A stretch of 64,000 nucleotides of DNA from Flavobacterium sp. WV_118_3. Lineage in GTDB: Bacteria; Bacteroidota; Bacteroidia; Flavobacteriales; Flavobacteriaceae. The translations under genes were made by a program, and so were the position numbers. The notes under the pieces were generated by a model. The model made no database searches. It was not told the DNA's origin and saw only the letters and a program-made list of their open reading frames with translations. The stretch is from assembly GCF_039778605.1 (NCBI RefSeq), contig NZ_CP156060.1:3190001-3254000 (forward strand), given 5' to 3'. Each line of letters begins with the position of its first letter. The first letter of the stretch is position 1. Positions 10,590-19,709 of this stretch are shown here, one piece after another.

Positions 10590-13241
10590 TTATTTTAGGG
10601 TTGCCAGATACGTGTCCAGATTTTTCTTGATCTGAACCACTTTATAATCGTCATTCGAAATCACAAATGCATTTTCGGAAACTTTATAGCCTTTAAAATC
10701 TTTTAGTACGCTAATCGTGGAAAGCGCTGCTTCCTTACTCGTAAAACCGTGTACAATCACAAAGCTTTTATCCATCGTATATACATCGTTGGACAAGGTG
10801 ATACGGTTGCTGTTGCGATCGGTTATATATTTCTGCAGTTTGTCTGTTAGTGCTTTGGTCTTGGCATCGTTTGCATTAGGATACGGAATCTGGAATACAA
10901 TTTTCCAGCTGGTCGGATTTCCTTTTCCTAATTCCAGTTTTTCCATTTTCGGAATGTCGTTTTTCAACAAAACTTCCGCCTGTTTGCCTTCTTCTGCATT
11001 TGGATAATTTAACGCAACAAAGTTCAACGCTTTTTTATATTCGTCCAATCCTTTTAATCGTCCGATTACACTGGCTTTAAGCAATTCAAATTTCGGAACC
11101 ATTTCTTCTCCGTTGAAATTTTCAATAACCGGATCCAATTGTGCCAGCACATCCTGTAGTTCCTCTTTTTCAAATTGTTTGAACAGTTTATTATACACTT
11201 CTTCCGGGCTTCCCGCTATGGTTCCTCCCGAAATATTGTTTAACAAAATCTGCGCATAACGACTATCCGGATATTCCGCAATGATCTGTTGTTTCATAAT
11301 CGCTGCTTTGGCTGGGTCGATGATTTCGTAAATTTTAAAAAGATTGTATTTGGCCGGTAATACCAATCGTTCTTCCGGTTTGTTAACCAGTAGTTTCTCC
11401 AATCGGGATGCCGCCAGTTGGTATTCTTTAAATTTTTCTTTATAAATCGTTCCCAGTTGGAAATACGCAAAATTGCGGTCTTTCGCCAAACTGTCCAATA
11501 CTTTCTGATCGGTTGGCAATTGTTTGATATAGTAATCCGGAGTAAAACGCTCGTCTTCCACCTGGGTTTTCGGGTTTTCATCAACCGCAGCTACCGCATC
11601 CGGATTTTCATTTGCTTTATCGATAATGGTTTGTGTCGACCAGCGCCAGTTGTCTTTTAGTGGTCGGTTCCCCCATTTCTTTTTAAATTCCGTTCTACCA
11701 AAAGCAACCGTAGCCTGGTTATAAAAATAGAAGGTGCTTCCACCGGTAAAACTTCCGGCACTTGCAGGTGCTCCCGACTGTTTTGGCGTAGTCTCTTCCG
11801 AAGGTGGCGCCTGACGGGATTGCATCATTTCGCTTTTTGTAGTAGCATTCGATCCTACAGCTGGTGCTCCCGGATCGGAAAAACCACTGTTCTCAGCCAT
11901 TGTTTTTAGCTTTTCGGCTTCAAGGGCTTTTTTCGCTTCTTCAATTTTTAGTTTAGCAATGTATTCTTCGTAGTAATTTCGTTGTTCATTCGGCCCTAAT
12001 CCGGATACATATAAGATACTGTCGTTTACCCTTGCAATACCTTCGTATTTGATCACATCATTAAGGTTTTCTCTTTTCTTTTTAATCGCGATAAATTCTC
12101 GGGTTTTTGGGTTCAATTTGGACATTGTACTGTCGTAATATTGTCCCGCTGTTAAATATTTGGCATCATCAAAATTGATTTCCGCCAGATTGCGGTAATT
12201 GGACGCTACCAGATAATTATCCTGCGACATCGAACGCAGGGATTTGTTGTAGTATTTCTTCGCCTGACGCTTGTTACCTTGTTTATCATAGAACAAAGCC
12301 ACCTGATGATTGATCACATCCAAATACGGACGGTTCTCACGATCTTCCGCCAGTTTGTTGAATTTTTTCAGGAAAGCCAGCGTATCGCCTTTTTTAGAAT
12401 CGAATTGTTGTGCTTGTTTGGCATGCGCCTGAATAACATAACGACGTGGCGATTTTCGGTTCATATCGATAACCGATTGGAACGAAGCATACGCGCTGTC
12501 CGGGTAATTCATACTTTCGTATAACTGACCGATAATAAAATGGTAACGGGCTTTTTCTTCGTTATGCCTGGTCAGGTCTTTCGCTACTTTTAAATTTACC
12601 AAAGCACTATCAATAGAGCCAAGGTTCATATAGGCCTGTCCCAAAATAGCATTCGCATCGGCTTGTACCTGTCCTTTAATTTTCTGATCTTCTAAAAGTT
12701 TCTTCAGATTTTTAATCGCCAGAACTTCATTCTCCAAACGGATGTTGGTTTTTTCCCGCCATACTTTGGCTTCGTAAATTTTATCGCTGTTGGAATATTT
12801 ATACAGAATATAATTAAACGCTTCCAAGGCCGGGATAAAGCGATTGTCGTAATAACGGGCTTTTCCTAGCAATAAATGTGCTTCATCCATTTGCGGATTT
12901 TTTTCACCGCCTTCAATATACATGGAGTGTTTCTGAATCGCTTTGATTGCCTTGGTTTCTGCTCGCTCGAAATTGGCGTTTTTTGTCTGACCCGGTAGGG
13001 TTCCGGCATCGATATCCTGCATTCGCTCTACGGGTAGAATTTCCCAAAAGTTGTCTTTATAAGTCCCTTTTAGTTCTTCTACTCCTTTATCGAAAGCAAC
13101 ACCTCCATTGTATAAAATATTATATTCGGCTGTAACTGCGTGGTAGTTTCGTCTTACAAATGAGTTTTTCTTTGTGGAACATGCCAGCAAAAAAAGAACG
13201 AGCCCTACGCTTAAGGCGTATTTAAACAGATTGGTTTTCAA
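10590..13241 (-). CDS. sprE: SprE/PorW-like type IX secretion and gliding lipoprotein
   Basis: 883 residues with a lipoprotein signal (lipobox LLAC, Cys21) followed by many TPR-like helical pairs (about 110-400 and 590-760). Length, the N-terminal pattern (RRNYHAVTAEYNILYNGGVAFDKG) and the TPR layout fit SprE of Flavobacterium johnsoniae and PorW of Porphyromonas, needed for type IX protein secretion and gliding. A low-complexity Ser/Pro/Gly linker lies near 455-500. It heads a minus-strand run into the bactofilin and atp genes. Identification is by recalled similarity, not a search. Confidence 0.75.
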   Translation of the reverse strand: MKTNLFKYALSVGLVLFLLACSTKKNSFVRRNYHAVTAEYNILYNGGVAFDKGVEELKGTYKDNFWEILPVERMQDIDAGTLPGQTKNANFERAETKAIKAIQKHSMYIEGGEKNPQMDEAHLLLGKARYYDNRFIPALEAFNYILYKYSNSDKIYEAKVWREKTNIRLENEVLAIKNLKKLLEDQKIKGQVQADANAILGQAYMNLGSIDSALVNLKVAKDLTRHNEEKARYHFIIGQLYESMNYPDSAYASFQSVIDMNRKSPRRYVIQAHAKQAQQFDSKKGDTLAFLKKFNKLAEDRENRPYLDVINHQVALFYDKQGNKRQAKKYYNKSLRSMSQDNYLVASNYRNLAEINFDDAKYLTAGQYYDSTMSKLNPKTREFIAIKKKRENLNDVIKYEGIARVNDSILYVSGLGPNEQRNYYEEYIAKLKIEEAKKALEAEKLKTMAENSGFSDPGAPAVGSNATTKSEMMQSRQAPPSEETTPKQSGAPASAGSFTGGSTFYFYNQATVAFGRTEFKKKWGNRPLKDNWRWSTQTIIDKANENPDAVAAVDENPKTQVEDERFTPDYYIKQLPTDQKVLDSLAKDRNFAYFQLGTIYKEKFKEYQLAASRLEKLLVNKPEERLVLPAKYNLFKIYEIIDPAKAAIMKQQIIAEYPDSRYAQILLNNISGGTIAGSPEEVYNKLFKQFEKEELQDVLAQLDPVIENFNGEEMVPKFELLKASVIGRLKGLDEYKKALNFVALNYPNAEEGKQAEVLLKNDIPKMEKLELGKGNPTSWKIVFQIPYPNANDAKTKALTDKLQKYITDRNSNRITLSNDVYTMDKSFVIVHGFTSKEAALSTISVLKDFKGYKVSENAFVISNDDYKVVQIKKNLDTYLATLK

Positions 13242-13376
13242 TATAAAACGTTTTTAGTTCTTTAACTTCCAATTTCTTTTTTTAGTATAAAGAGAGGTAA
13301 AAATACGTTTCTTTTTGATATGGGAAAAATTTGTTTCTAAAAAAACAACATCCCTCTTTGTGGGAGGGATAGCGTT

Positions 13377-14072
13377 TTATACAGCAAAAAATGTTTCGAG
13401 CTCTTGCAGGGTTTCTTCATTGGTATGAATATCTTTTACAATTCGGCCTTTTTCCAGGGCAACAATCCGGTTACTGACTTCAATGGTGTGCAACAAATCG
13501 TGACTGGAAACCAATACGGTTACCTCCGGGTTATCCGCTAGTTTTTTAATAATGTTTTTTAACCGGATCTGTGTCGTCGGATCGAGGTTTGCAAACGGTT
13601 CGTCCAAAATGATCACTTCCGGATTACCAATTAATGTGGCGATAATCCCCACTTTTTTCTGGTTTCCTTTCGAAAGGTCACGCAGGTATTTTTTATTATT
13701 CAGGATTTCTCCGTTAAAAAAGTCCTGGTGTTCGCGTAACAAAGCGTCCACATCGGCTTTATTTTGTCCGCGTAATTCCCCGATAAAATAGAAATACTCT
13801 TCCGGCGTCAGGTAGCCAATCAGGAAGCTTTCGTCCAAAAAGGCCGCTGTAAACGGTTTCCAGTTTTCACTTAGATTAATCTGTACGTTATTACTGATGA
13901 TATGTCCGGTAGACGGTTGAATCAGATCCAATAACAGACTGAAAAAAGTGGTTTTTCCCGCTCCGTTATTTCCTACTAATCCAAAGCTTTCTCCTTTTTT
14001 AATTTCAAGGTTTTCTATATTTAATACGGTGGTTCCGTTATAGGTTTTCGACAGGTTGGTGACTTGTATCAT
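13377..14072 (-). CDS. ABC transporter ATP-binding protein
   Basis: 231 residues from MIQVTNLSKTYNG; an open frame extends 150 bp further upstream into the permease gene but that part has no family similarity. Walker A GNNGAGKTT, signature LSKGNQKK, Walker B VIILDEPFANLDP and the switch His (SSHDLLHT) are all present, so it should hydrolyse ATP. It lies 25 bp downstream of the DUF5687 permease. The pair forms a CcmA/NatA-type exporter with unknown substrate. Confidence 0.93.
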   Translation of the reverse strand: MIQVTNLSKTYNGTTVLNIENLEIKKGESFGLVGNNGAGKTTFFSLLLDLIQPSTGHIISNNVQINLSENWKPFTAAFLDESFLIGYLTPEEYFYFIGELRGQNKADVDALLREHQDFFNGEILNNKKYLRDLSKGNQKKVGIIATLIGNPEVIILDEPFANLDPTTQIRLKNIIKKLADNPEVTVLVSSHDLLHTIEVSNRIVALEKGRIVKDIHTNEETLQELETFFAV

Positions 14073-14097
14073 AATATATGTCTTTTTAAAAGTATCG

Positions 14098-15567
14098 TTA
14101 GTTTTTTTGTTTGTAGGCCGCCAGCGTTTTGTATTTTTCGGTTTTATAGGTTTTCTCAATAATCGTAAATACTTTATTACGAAACGCAAATCCAATAACG
14201 CCCGCTCCAGCCACCAGTGCAAATCCGAAGTTTACGCCTAAGGTATAATATCCGATTCCGTATAATAATAATGGTAATACAATTTTAGGAAGTGCCAGTA
14301 ATAGGGTTTTTACATTAAAAGCTTGTCGGTCACCAAAGGCATTTTTGCTTGTCGACAGGTCAATTGGTGTTTTGATATAGGCTCCGGCCCAAAGTACGAT
14401 ATGCGCATTAACTCCCATATTATAAATTGCTCCAACCAATATTGCCAGATAAACTTCAATTCCGAAATACAAATAGAAACTTGCCAATAGCGTTGAAATA
14501 ACGGTTGCGATAACCATTAGCCACCATTTCGAACTCAAATAATCGCGGTATTTTATATTCTGACTCATCATCAGCGGATAGTAAGCACTGTCCCAACTCG
14601 GTACAAATTGTCCGAAGTTTAACAGGAAACCTCCGGTTACAAATATTGCGGCGAATATTTTCCAAAGTGGCGCATCATAGGCTTCGATACTGTTCGTAAA
14701 AAATAACAATCCGTAAAACAAAAACAGTATACTCATCCCGATTGTCATACGGGAACGTTTGTTTCGTTTTAAAAGTCGGATGTCGTTTTTAAGGAAGGTA
14801 CCCAAAGTTCCAAACTGGTTTAACCAGGTTAGCTCTTCCGTTTTGGCGACTTCGTGTTTGGTTGCCAATCCCGCATCGAGATACAGGTTCTTTTTAAAGA
14901 AGCGGAAGGTTACACTATATAACCCTACAAAAAGTGCCAGCGGAACGATGATCAACCACGGTGTTTCATAAAGTGCCGAAAAATAGCGTCCGGTGTAAAG
15001 TGTCAAATCAAAAAAGGAATAATACTGCAAAACACCTATCAATCCAACCAACGCACCGATACCATATAACAGATAGTCTCTTTTGTTGATCAGTATGTTT
15101 AGATAATTGATTGCAAAAACGGTTAGCAACATACTAATCAACCAGCTCATTACGCCTAGTGGTGCAAATCCTTCCACCATCAATACCACCGAAAACGGGA
15201 TAAAGAAAAACAGATGTGTTACATTAAAAAAGGACAGTAACGTTTTTCCCAAAGCATAATTGACAATGCTATTTTTTCGGATGTTGATAAACAACAACGG
15301 TTTGATATTCATAACCGGTGCTTTCTGTAAAAAGAAGCGGATTAAAATATCAGCGAAAAAATAGTAGATCAGAAACGTTGTGATGGTCGGAAACGGTTTT
15401 AAATTGTTTTCTTCGAGTATGTAGTAGGAACCCGCGCCCAATATTAAAAACAAGGCAATAAAATACAGTCCCGCTAAAATCATAAAAATCTTAAGAACCA
15501 TATTCGACCCAAACGAAGCCGATCGGAGAAAAGATTTCCATTCCAGAGTAATGAAGTGTTTTAACAT
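14098..15567 (-). CDS. DUF5687 ABC-type permease
   Basis: 489 residues with about ten to twelve hydrophobic helices and a soluble stretch around 225-270 (LDAGLATKHEVAKTEELTW). It matches the recalled Flavobacterial DUF5687 pattern, starting MLKHFITLEWKSFLRSASFG. It is paired with the ATPase downstream and preceded by the HAAS-like membrane gene and padR, so it probably belongs to a PadR-controlled export operon. Confidence 0.85.
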   Translation of the reverse strand: MLKHFITLEWKSFLRSASFGSNMVLKIFMILAGLYFIALFLILGAGSYYILEENNLKPFPTITTFLIYYFFADILIRFFLQKAPVMNIKPLLFINIRKNSIVNYALGKTLLSFFNVTHLFFFIPFSVVLMVEGFAPLGVMSWLISMLLTVFAINYLNILINKRDYLLYGIGALVGLIGVLQYYSFFDLTLYTGRYFSALYETPWLIIVPLALFVGLYSVTFRFFKKNLYLDAGLATKHEVAKTEELTWLNQFGTLGTFLKNDIRLLKRNKRSRMTIGMSILFLFYGLLFFTNSIEAYDAPLWKIFAAIFVTGGFLLNFGQFVPSWDSAYYPLMMSQNIKYRDYLSSKWWLMVIATVISTLLASFYLYFGIEVYLAILVGAIYNMGVNAHIVLWAGAYIKTPIDLSTSKNAFGDRQAFNVKTLLLALPKIVLPLLLYGIGYYTLGVNFGFALVAGAGVIGFAFRNKVFTIIEKTYKTEKYKTLAAYKQKN

Positions 15568-15624
15568 GAAAATTTGGTGGTTTTAGTTAAAGGTTAGATG
15601 CAGCTCCTTTGTATTTGTTACAAA

Positions 15625-16350
15625 TTATTTTACAAACTGATGGTTTTTAACAATTCGAGCCATTTCCTGATCAATCAATGCAGGCATTTTTACGATTCGC
15701 ACATATTCCAAAAAACCAAGCGGTACCATGATGATGGTAAAAATCACAATCTGCCAGTGTCCGTAGGTTCCGTTTACCGCCATTTTAAATAGAAAATTCA
15801 TGCTGTTTGCCAACAGCATCACCGGAACCATAATGTATATGTTTCGTATAATATCATGTAGTAACCACTTTTTTTCGGTGACTTTTTGCTGATGGCGGAT
15901 TTTCCGATACCATTGATAACCGGCTGTAATCTCAATGATTCCCATTATACCAAACAAAGCCAGAATGATGTAATTATTATAACTGCTCAATAGTAGGGTT
16001 CGGTATAAAACACCCGTCATAATAAGCATCAATACTATTTTCGGAAACCGGAAAAACGTTGCAAATTCACGAAAGATTTTTCCCCAGTAATATTTTGAAA
16101 GTGCTGCCTGTCGTTCCTCTACTATGGTCGTAAATCCGAAAACGCCGAATTTTTTAAATTCAAGTGCTAAGGCATCTTCAAAAGAAAGGTTTGGGTTAAT
16201 GACCCATTGTGCTTCTATTGCATTGGCCAGATGATCGACCAATTCGGTTTGCAAATCGTAATACGGAACAAAATGCTTGTCGGTAAAAGCATAGAGTTTT
16301 TCAATTTCAGCTGTATCGATAAGTCGGTTTGGTACGCTATTATTGTTCAT
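15625..16350 (-). CDS. PadR-linked membrane protein with HAAS-like N terminus
   Basis: 241 residues. The N-terminal 85 residues are helical with the pattern YDLQTELVDHLANAIE...FEDALALEFKKFG, resembling the HAAS/DUF1700 domain encoded beside PadR regulators. Four to five membrane helices follow (about 100-230). It sits directly after padR and before the ABC permease, so it may transmit or modulate the PadR signal; this is inference from the known PadR-HAAS pairing. A 7-bp tandem repeat abuts the start codon. Confidence 0.8.
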   Translation of the reverse strand: MNNNSVPNRLIDTAEIEKLYAFTDKHFVPYYDLQTELVDHLANAIEAQWVINPNLSFEDALALEFKKFGVFGFTTIVEERQAALSKYYWGKIFREFATFFRFPKIVLMLIMTGVLYRTLLLSSYNNYIILALFGIMGIIEITAGYQWYRKIRHQQKVTEKKWLLHDIIRNIYIMVPVMLLANSMNFLFKMAVNGTYGHWQIVIFTIIMVPLGFLEYVRIVKMPALIDQEMARIVKNHQFVK

Positions 16351-16380
16351 CTTTTCTCTTTTCTCTTTTCTCTTTTCTCT
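16351..16380 (-). repeat. 7-bp tandem repeat abutting a start codon
   Basis: On the minus strand 4.3 copies of a purine-only heptamer (AGAAAAG frame) occupy all but a few bases between the padR stop and the ATG at 16350. The purine run is the only candidate ribosome-loading region for the downstream gene. Copy-number change would alter spacing or accessibility without touching the reading frame. Confidence 0.85.
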
Positions 16381-16384
16381 ATAA

Positions 16385-16720
16385 TTATATCTCCAGATTC
16401 GGTTTTACCAATGCCTGCATATTCCGGATAAAAGCTTCCAGTTCGGCCAGGCGGTTTACGGTTTCTTTTTCGCCGCTTTCGGTGAGTTTGTAGTACTTCC
16501 GCAGTCGATTGCCGGCTTTTTCCATTTCGACATCCAAAAAACCTTCGGCTTCCAGTTTGTGTAAAGCCGGATAAAGCGCTCCTTCTGTTACATTTAGCTC
16601 GCCATCGGTTAGCTGCTTTACTTTTTGGGTAATTTCATACCCGTACATCCGTCCGTTTTCTTCTAACAACCTCATAATGATAGTCGTAAGGCTTCCTTTA
16701 TACAATTGTGAGTTTTTCAT
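16385..16720 (-). CDS. PadR-family transcriptional regulator
   Basis: 111 residues, the short PadR type. The winged helix spans about 8-80 with the family pattern LLEENGRMYGYEITQKVKQLTDGELNVTEGALYPALHKLEAEGFL, then R.YY.LT..G. A short C-terminal helix for dimerisation follows. It heads the minus-strand operon padR, HAAS-like gene, DUF5687, ABC ATPase. A near-perfect dyad in its own promoter suggests autorepression. Confidence 0.93.
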   Translation of the reverse strand: MKNSQLYKGSLTTIIMRLLEENGRMYGYEITQKVKQLTDGELNVTEGALYPALHKLEAEGFLDVEMEKAGNRLRKYYKLTESGEKETVNRLAELEAFIRNMQALVKPNLEI

Positions 16721-16739
16721 CCTAATTTTAAAATGTTTA

Positions 16740-16767
16740 CAAATATATACATAAGTTATTTATGCAT
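16740..16767 (-). promoter_or_regulatory. padR promoter box with dyad operator candidate
   Basis: Minus strand -7 box TATATTTG at 16740-16747. Immediately upstream at 16747-16767 is a 21-bp dyad: 8-bp arms (ATACATAA and TTATGCAT, 7 of 8 complementary) around a 5-bp centre. It sits where -7 to -33 spacer DNA would be occupied by RNA polymerase, fitting a PadR autorepression site. The operator role is inferred. Confidence 0.55.
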
Positions 16768-16823
16768 CTGTATTTGATGTGTTATTTTTTGTGATAAGAT
16801 TTACGAAAAGGACTAAGGTTTAG

Positions 16824-16831
16824 TACATTTG
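16824..16831 (+). promoter_or_regulatory. Promoter -7 box before the PaaE-like gene
   Basis: TACATTTG, an exact TAnnTTTG match, about 18 bp before the start codon. A weak TTTA stands 20 bp upstream in the -33 position. The divergent padR promoter lies about 80 bp away. Confidence 0.55.
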
Positions 16832-16848
16832 TAGCAAACAAACATACC

Positions 16849-17901
16849 ATGTCAACATTTCACGCATTAACAGTAAAAGAAGTCCGTAGAGAGACTGCAA
16901 AAGCCGTTTCGGTTTCTTTTGAGGTTCCGGAATCCTTGCAACCTGAATACCAATTTATCGCAGGTCAATATCTTAACTTAAAATATTCCCCAGACGGAAA
17001 AGAAGTCCGTAGAGCTTATTCGATCTGTTCTTCGCCGAACAGTGGTGAATTGCGAATTGCGGTTAAGGCTGTTTCCGATGGTTTCTTTTCGACCTATGCT
17101 AATGAAAAACTAAAAGCCGGTGATACGATCGAGGTTGGTGTTCCGGAAGGAAAATTCACCTTCGAACCAAAAGCCGACAATCAGCGCAGTTATGCCGCTT
17201 TTGCTGCCGGTAGTGGTATTACACCGGTAATGGCTATTATTCTTTCGGTATTGGAAAACGAACCCAACAGTACTTTTGTTTTGGTTTACGGAAATAAATC
17301 GCCGGAGGATACGATTTTCTATAAAAAATTACACGATTTACAACAACAATATGTAGGCCGCTTTTTTGTTCACTATGTATTTAGTCAGGCGCGTGCGGAA
17401 GATTCTCTTTTTGGCCGTATCGAACGCTCAACGGTGAATTTTGTGATCAAAAACAAACATGCGTCGTTGTCGTTTGCGAAATATTATTTGTGCGGACCAG
17501 AGGAAATGATTGCTACCGTAAGCACTGTTTTAAAAGAAAACAACGTAGCGGAAAAAGATATCAAATTTGAGCTTTTTACGACATCATCCAACGAAACCAA
17601 AATTGAAAAAACCTTGGGCGGACATACCAAAATTACCGTTTTGGTAGACGATGAGGAAACCACGTTTGAAATGGCGCAGAAACAAACGATTCTGGAAGCC
17701 GCTTTAAAACAAGGTGTTGATGCTCCGTATTCCTGTCAGGGCGGAATTTGCAGCAGCTGTCTGGCGCGAATCACCAGCGGATCGGCTGAAATGAAAAAGA
17801 ACTCGATTCTAACGGATGGTGAAATTGCATCCGGATTAATTCTGACGTGTCAGGCACATCCAACTTCCGATGAAATTTATGTCGATTACGATGACGTATA
17901 A
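16849..17901 (+). CDS. Ferredoxin-NADP reductase-like oxidoreductase, PaaE type
   Basis: 350 residues in three parts: FAD domain (about 1-105, RAYSICSSP flavin-binding motif), NAD(P) domain (about 110-230, AGSGITPVMAI and YLCGPEEMI) and a C-terminal plant-type 2Fe-2S domain with Cys296, 301, 304 and 334 (CX4CX2CX29C). It moves electrons from NAD(P)H through FAD to 2Fe-2S and on to a partner. PaaE serves the phenylacetyl-CoA epoxidase, but no paaABCD genes are nearby, so the partner is unknown. Monocistronic with its own promoter and terminator. Confidence 0.92.
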   Translation: MSTFHALTVKEVRRETAKAVSVSFEVPESLQPEYQFIAGQYLNLKYSPDGKEVRRAYSICSSPNSGELRIAVKAVSDGFFSTYANEKLKAGDTIEVGVPEGKFTFEPKADNQRSYAAFAAGSGITPVMAIILSVLENEPNSTFVLVYGNKSPEDTIFYKKLHDLQQQYVGRFFVHYVFSQARAEDSLFGRIERSTVNFVIKNKHASLSFAKYYLCGPEEMIATVSTVLKENNVAEKDIKFELFTTSSNETKIEKTLGGHTKITVLVDDEETTFEMAQKQTILEAALKQGVDAPYSCQGGICSSCLARITSGSAEMKKNSILTDGEIASGLILTCQAHPTSDEIYVDYDDV

Positions 17902-17902
17902 A

Positions 17903-17938
17903 ATAATAAAGCCTTTCGAATCGAAAGGCTTTATTATT
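17903..17938. terminator. Bidirectional terminator
   Basis: Near-perfect palindrome centred at 17920 (AAAGCCTTTCGA and its complement) with A-rich and T-rich flanks, between convergent genes. Confidence 0.8.
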
Positions 17939-17949
17939 TTATAGCGCTA

Positions 17950-17980
17950 TACCTGTCAGGTTTTTAAAACCTGACAGGTA
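17950..17980. repeat. Dispersed palindrome, copy 4
   Basis: 31 nt with arms TACCTGTCAGGTTTT and complement meeting at the centre. It lies between the reductase terminator and the GT9 stop; in this convergent setting it could act as a second terminator. Confidence 0.8.
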
Positions 17981-17989
17981 TAGGCAACG

Positions 17990-19024
17990 TTATAGTAACG
18001 ATTCTATTTTAGCAATAATCTGTTCCGGATGTATCGTACGCATGACATCTTCGTAACCTTCAACCAGTTTATTCCCATAGACCGAAGTAGGCAATAACGG
18101 GTATTTCTCCCGATCGGGAAGTATCGAATTTTCCAATGGCTGGTTGAACGGTCTAAATCCGGCATACGGATGGGTAGCGCCCCATATCGTAACCACCTTA
18201 ACACCTAACATGGCTGCAATATGTCCGTTTCCGGAATCCATACTAACCATCAGATCCAGGTTGCTGATCACTTCCATTTCCTGTGGCAATTTTAATTTTC
18301 CGGCAATCACCACAATCACAGGATTTCCATTTTGCATGGCCTCCAATTGCTTCACTTCATCCGATCCGCCTCCAAAAAGAAATAGCTTATAATTTGGTTT
18401 TTTAGCCAGTTCATCCACTACCTGTTGCATCAGATCCAACGGATACATTTTGGTATCATATTGTGCGAACGGCGCAATTCCAATCCATTTTTCCTGTTTT
18501 GATCCGGTGACCTGTAAAGCAGTTTCACTTAAGATGGCTTTTGGCGGAAAAACCGGATGACTTAGGTCGACCGGGAATCCTATTTTTTTAAAAGCCAGTG
18601 CATGACGTTCAAATGTGGATGATAAGGGTTGAAATATTTTGTTTTCAGCGCGGGTTAAGGCTTCTTTTTCTTTTCGGCCTTTGTCCATATACACGACCTT
18701 TTTCCCAATCAATCCGAATAATTTCCGGATGACTTTTGATCGGATGGCATTGTGTAAATCGGCCACAGCGTCGGCTTTTAAATTTCTAAGATCCCAGAAA
18801 AGACGTAGCAATCCCTTTGGCCCTTTATGCCTGCCGTGTAAATCGACATCAAAAAAAACCACATTGGGAATTCCGCTAAAAAATGGTTTAAAAAACGGAC
18901 GGGATACAACTGTTATCTTTATATCGGGGTATTGTGAGACAAAAGCGCGCAACACCGGTGCGACCATCGCTACATCACCCATTGCCGATAGTCGTATTAC
19001 TAAAATATGTTTGATCTTAGACAT
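17990..19024 (-). CDS. Glycosyltransferase family 9 (heptosyltransferase-like)
   Basis: 344 residues. The N-terminal ILVIRLSAMGDVAMVAPVLRAF matches the ADP-heptose:LPS transferase family, and the C-terminal half carries the donor-site pattern VSMDSGNGHIAAMLGVKVVTIWGATHP. It is predicted to add a sugar to the lipopolysaccharide core on the cytoplasmic face. It is transcribed 11 bp after the DUF4254 gene. Confidence 0.92.
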   Translation of the reverse strand: MSKIKHILVIRLSAMGDVAMVAPVLRAFVSQYPDIKITVVSRPFFKPFFSGIPNVVFFDVDLHGRHKGPKGLLRLFWDLRNLKADAVADLHNAIRSKVIRKLFGLIGKKVVYMDKGRKEKEALTRAENKIFQPLSSTFERHALAFKKIGFPVDLSHPVFPPKAILSETALQVTGSKQEKWIGIAPFAQYDTKMYPLDLMQQVVDELAKKPNYKLFLFGGGSDEVKQLEAMQNGNPVIVVIAGKLKLPQEMEVISNLDLMVSMDSGNGHIAAMLGVKVVTIWGATHPYAGFRPFNQPLENSILPDREKYPLLPTSVYGNKLVEGYEDVMRTIHPEQIIAKIESLL

Positions 19025-19035
19025 GTGCCCGATGG

Positions 19036-19641
19036 CTACTTTTTATTTTGATATAATACCGGATTTAATTCCTCGTCATTATACATCTTCATCTGTTTGT
19101 AAACTTTCATATATTTATCTCCGTTCGCAATATCGGTTAGCAAATCGTCGATCGCTGTCGTCAGGTCTTTTTTCTGTTCTAACAATACGTTTAGTTTTTC
19201 CTGACATTTTGCACGGTGTTCGGCCGTAGCTTCCACACGATTCGCCTCTTCGTTCATGTGATAAATTTTCAAAGCCAGAATCGACAAACGGTCGATCGCC
19301 CAAGCCGGGCTTTCCGAGTTGATTTTTGCGGTCGGTTTTACCGTAACATCAGCATATTTCTGAAGAAAATAACTGTCGATATATTCCACCATATCCGTAC
19401 GCTCCTGATTGGATGCATCGATTCTTCTTTTTAAAACCAAAGCCGCCTCCGGATTGATCTGCGGATCCCGTATAATGTCTTCAAAATGCCATTGTACCGT
19501 ATCGATCCAGTTTTTCAGATACAACAGGTGCTCAATCTGATCTTTTGGATACGGATTGTTAATCGGTTGATCTACATTATCATATTGATGATAATCGTTG
19601 ATACTTTCCTCGAAAATCGAGAAGGCAAATTGTGAAAACAT
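19036..19641 (-). CDS. DUF4254 protein, GT9 partner
   Basis: 201 residues, mainly helical, recognised as DUF4254 from the pattern N..LWHLED-like NWIDTVQWHFEDIIRDP and the SPAWAIDRLSILALKIYHM motif. No catalytic or membrane features are seen. Commonly next to a heptosyltransferase gene in Bacteroidetes, as here, so a role in LPS core synthesis is inferred. Confidence 0.88.
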   Translation of the reverse strand: MFSQFAFSIFEESINDYHQYDNVDQPINNPYPKDQIEHLLYLKNWIDTVQWHFEDIIRDPQINPEAALVLKRRIDASNQERTDMVEYIDSYFLQKYADVTVKPTAKINSESPAWAIDRLSILALKIYHMNEEANRVEATAEHRAKCQEKLNVLLEQKKDLTTAIDDLLTDIANGDKYMKVYKQMKMYNDEELNPVLYQNKK

Positions 19642-19709
19642 AGTTTAAATTTTATTTACAAATATAGTTTTTATACTTTTATCCTACTAATACAAATTTT
19701 ATCCCGAAA

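Noticed and set aside
16849..17901. Phenylacetate catabolism locus
   Set aside because: Only a PaaE-like reductase is present; no paaABCD genes, and the CapK-like enzyme at 22965 fits capsule use better.
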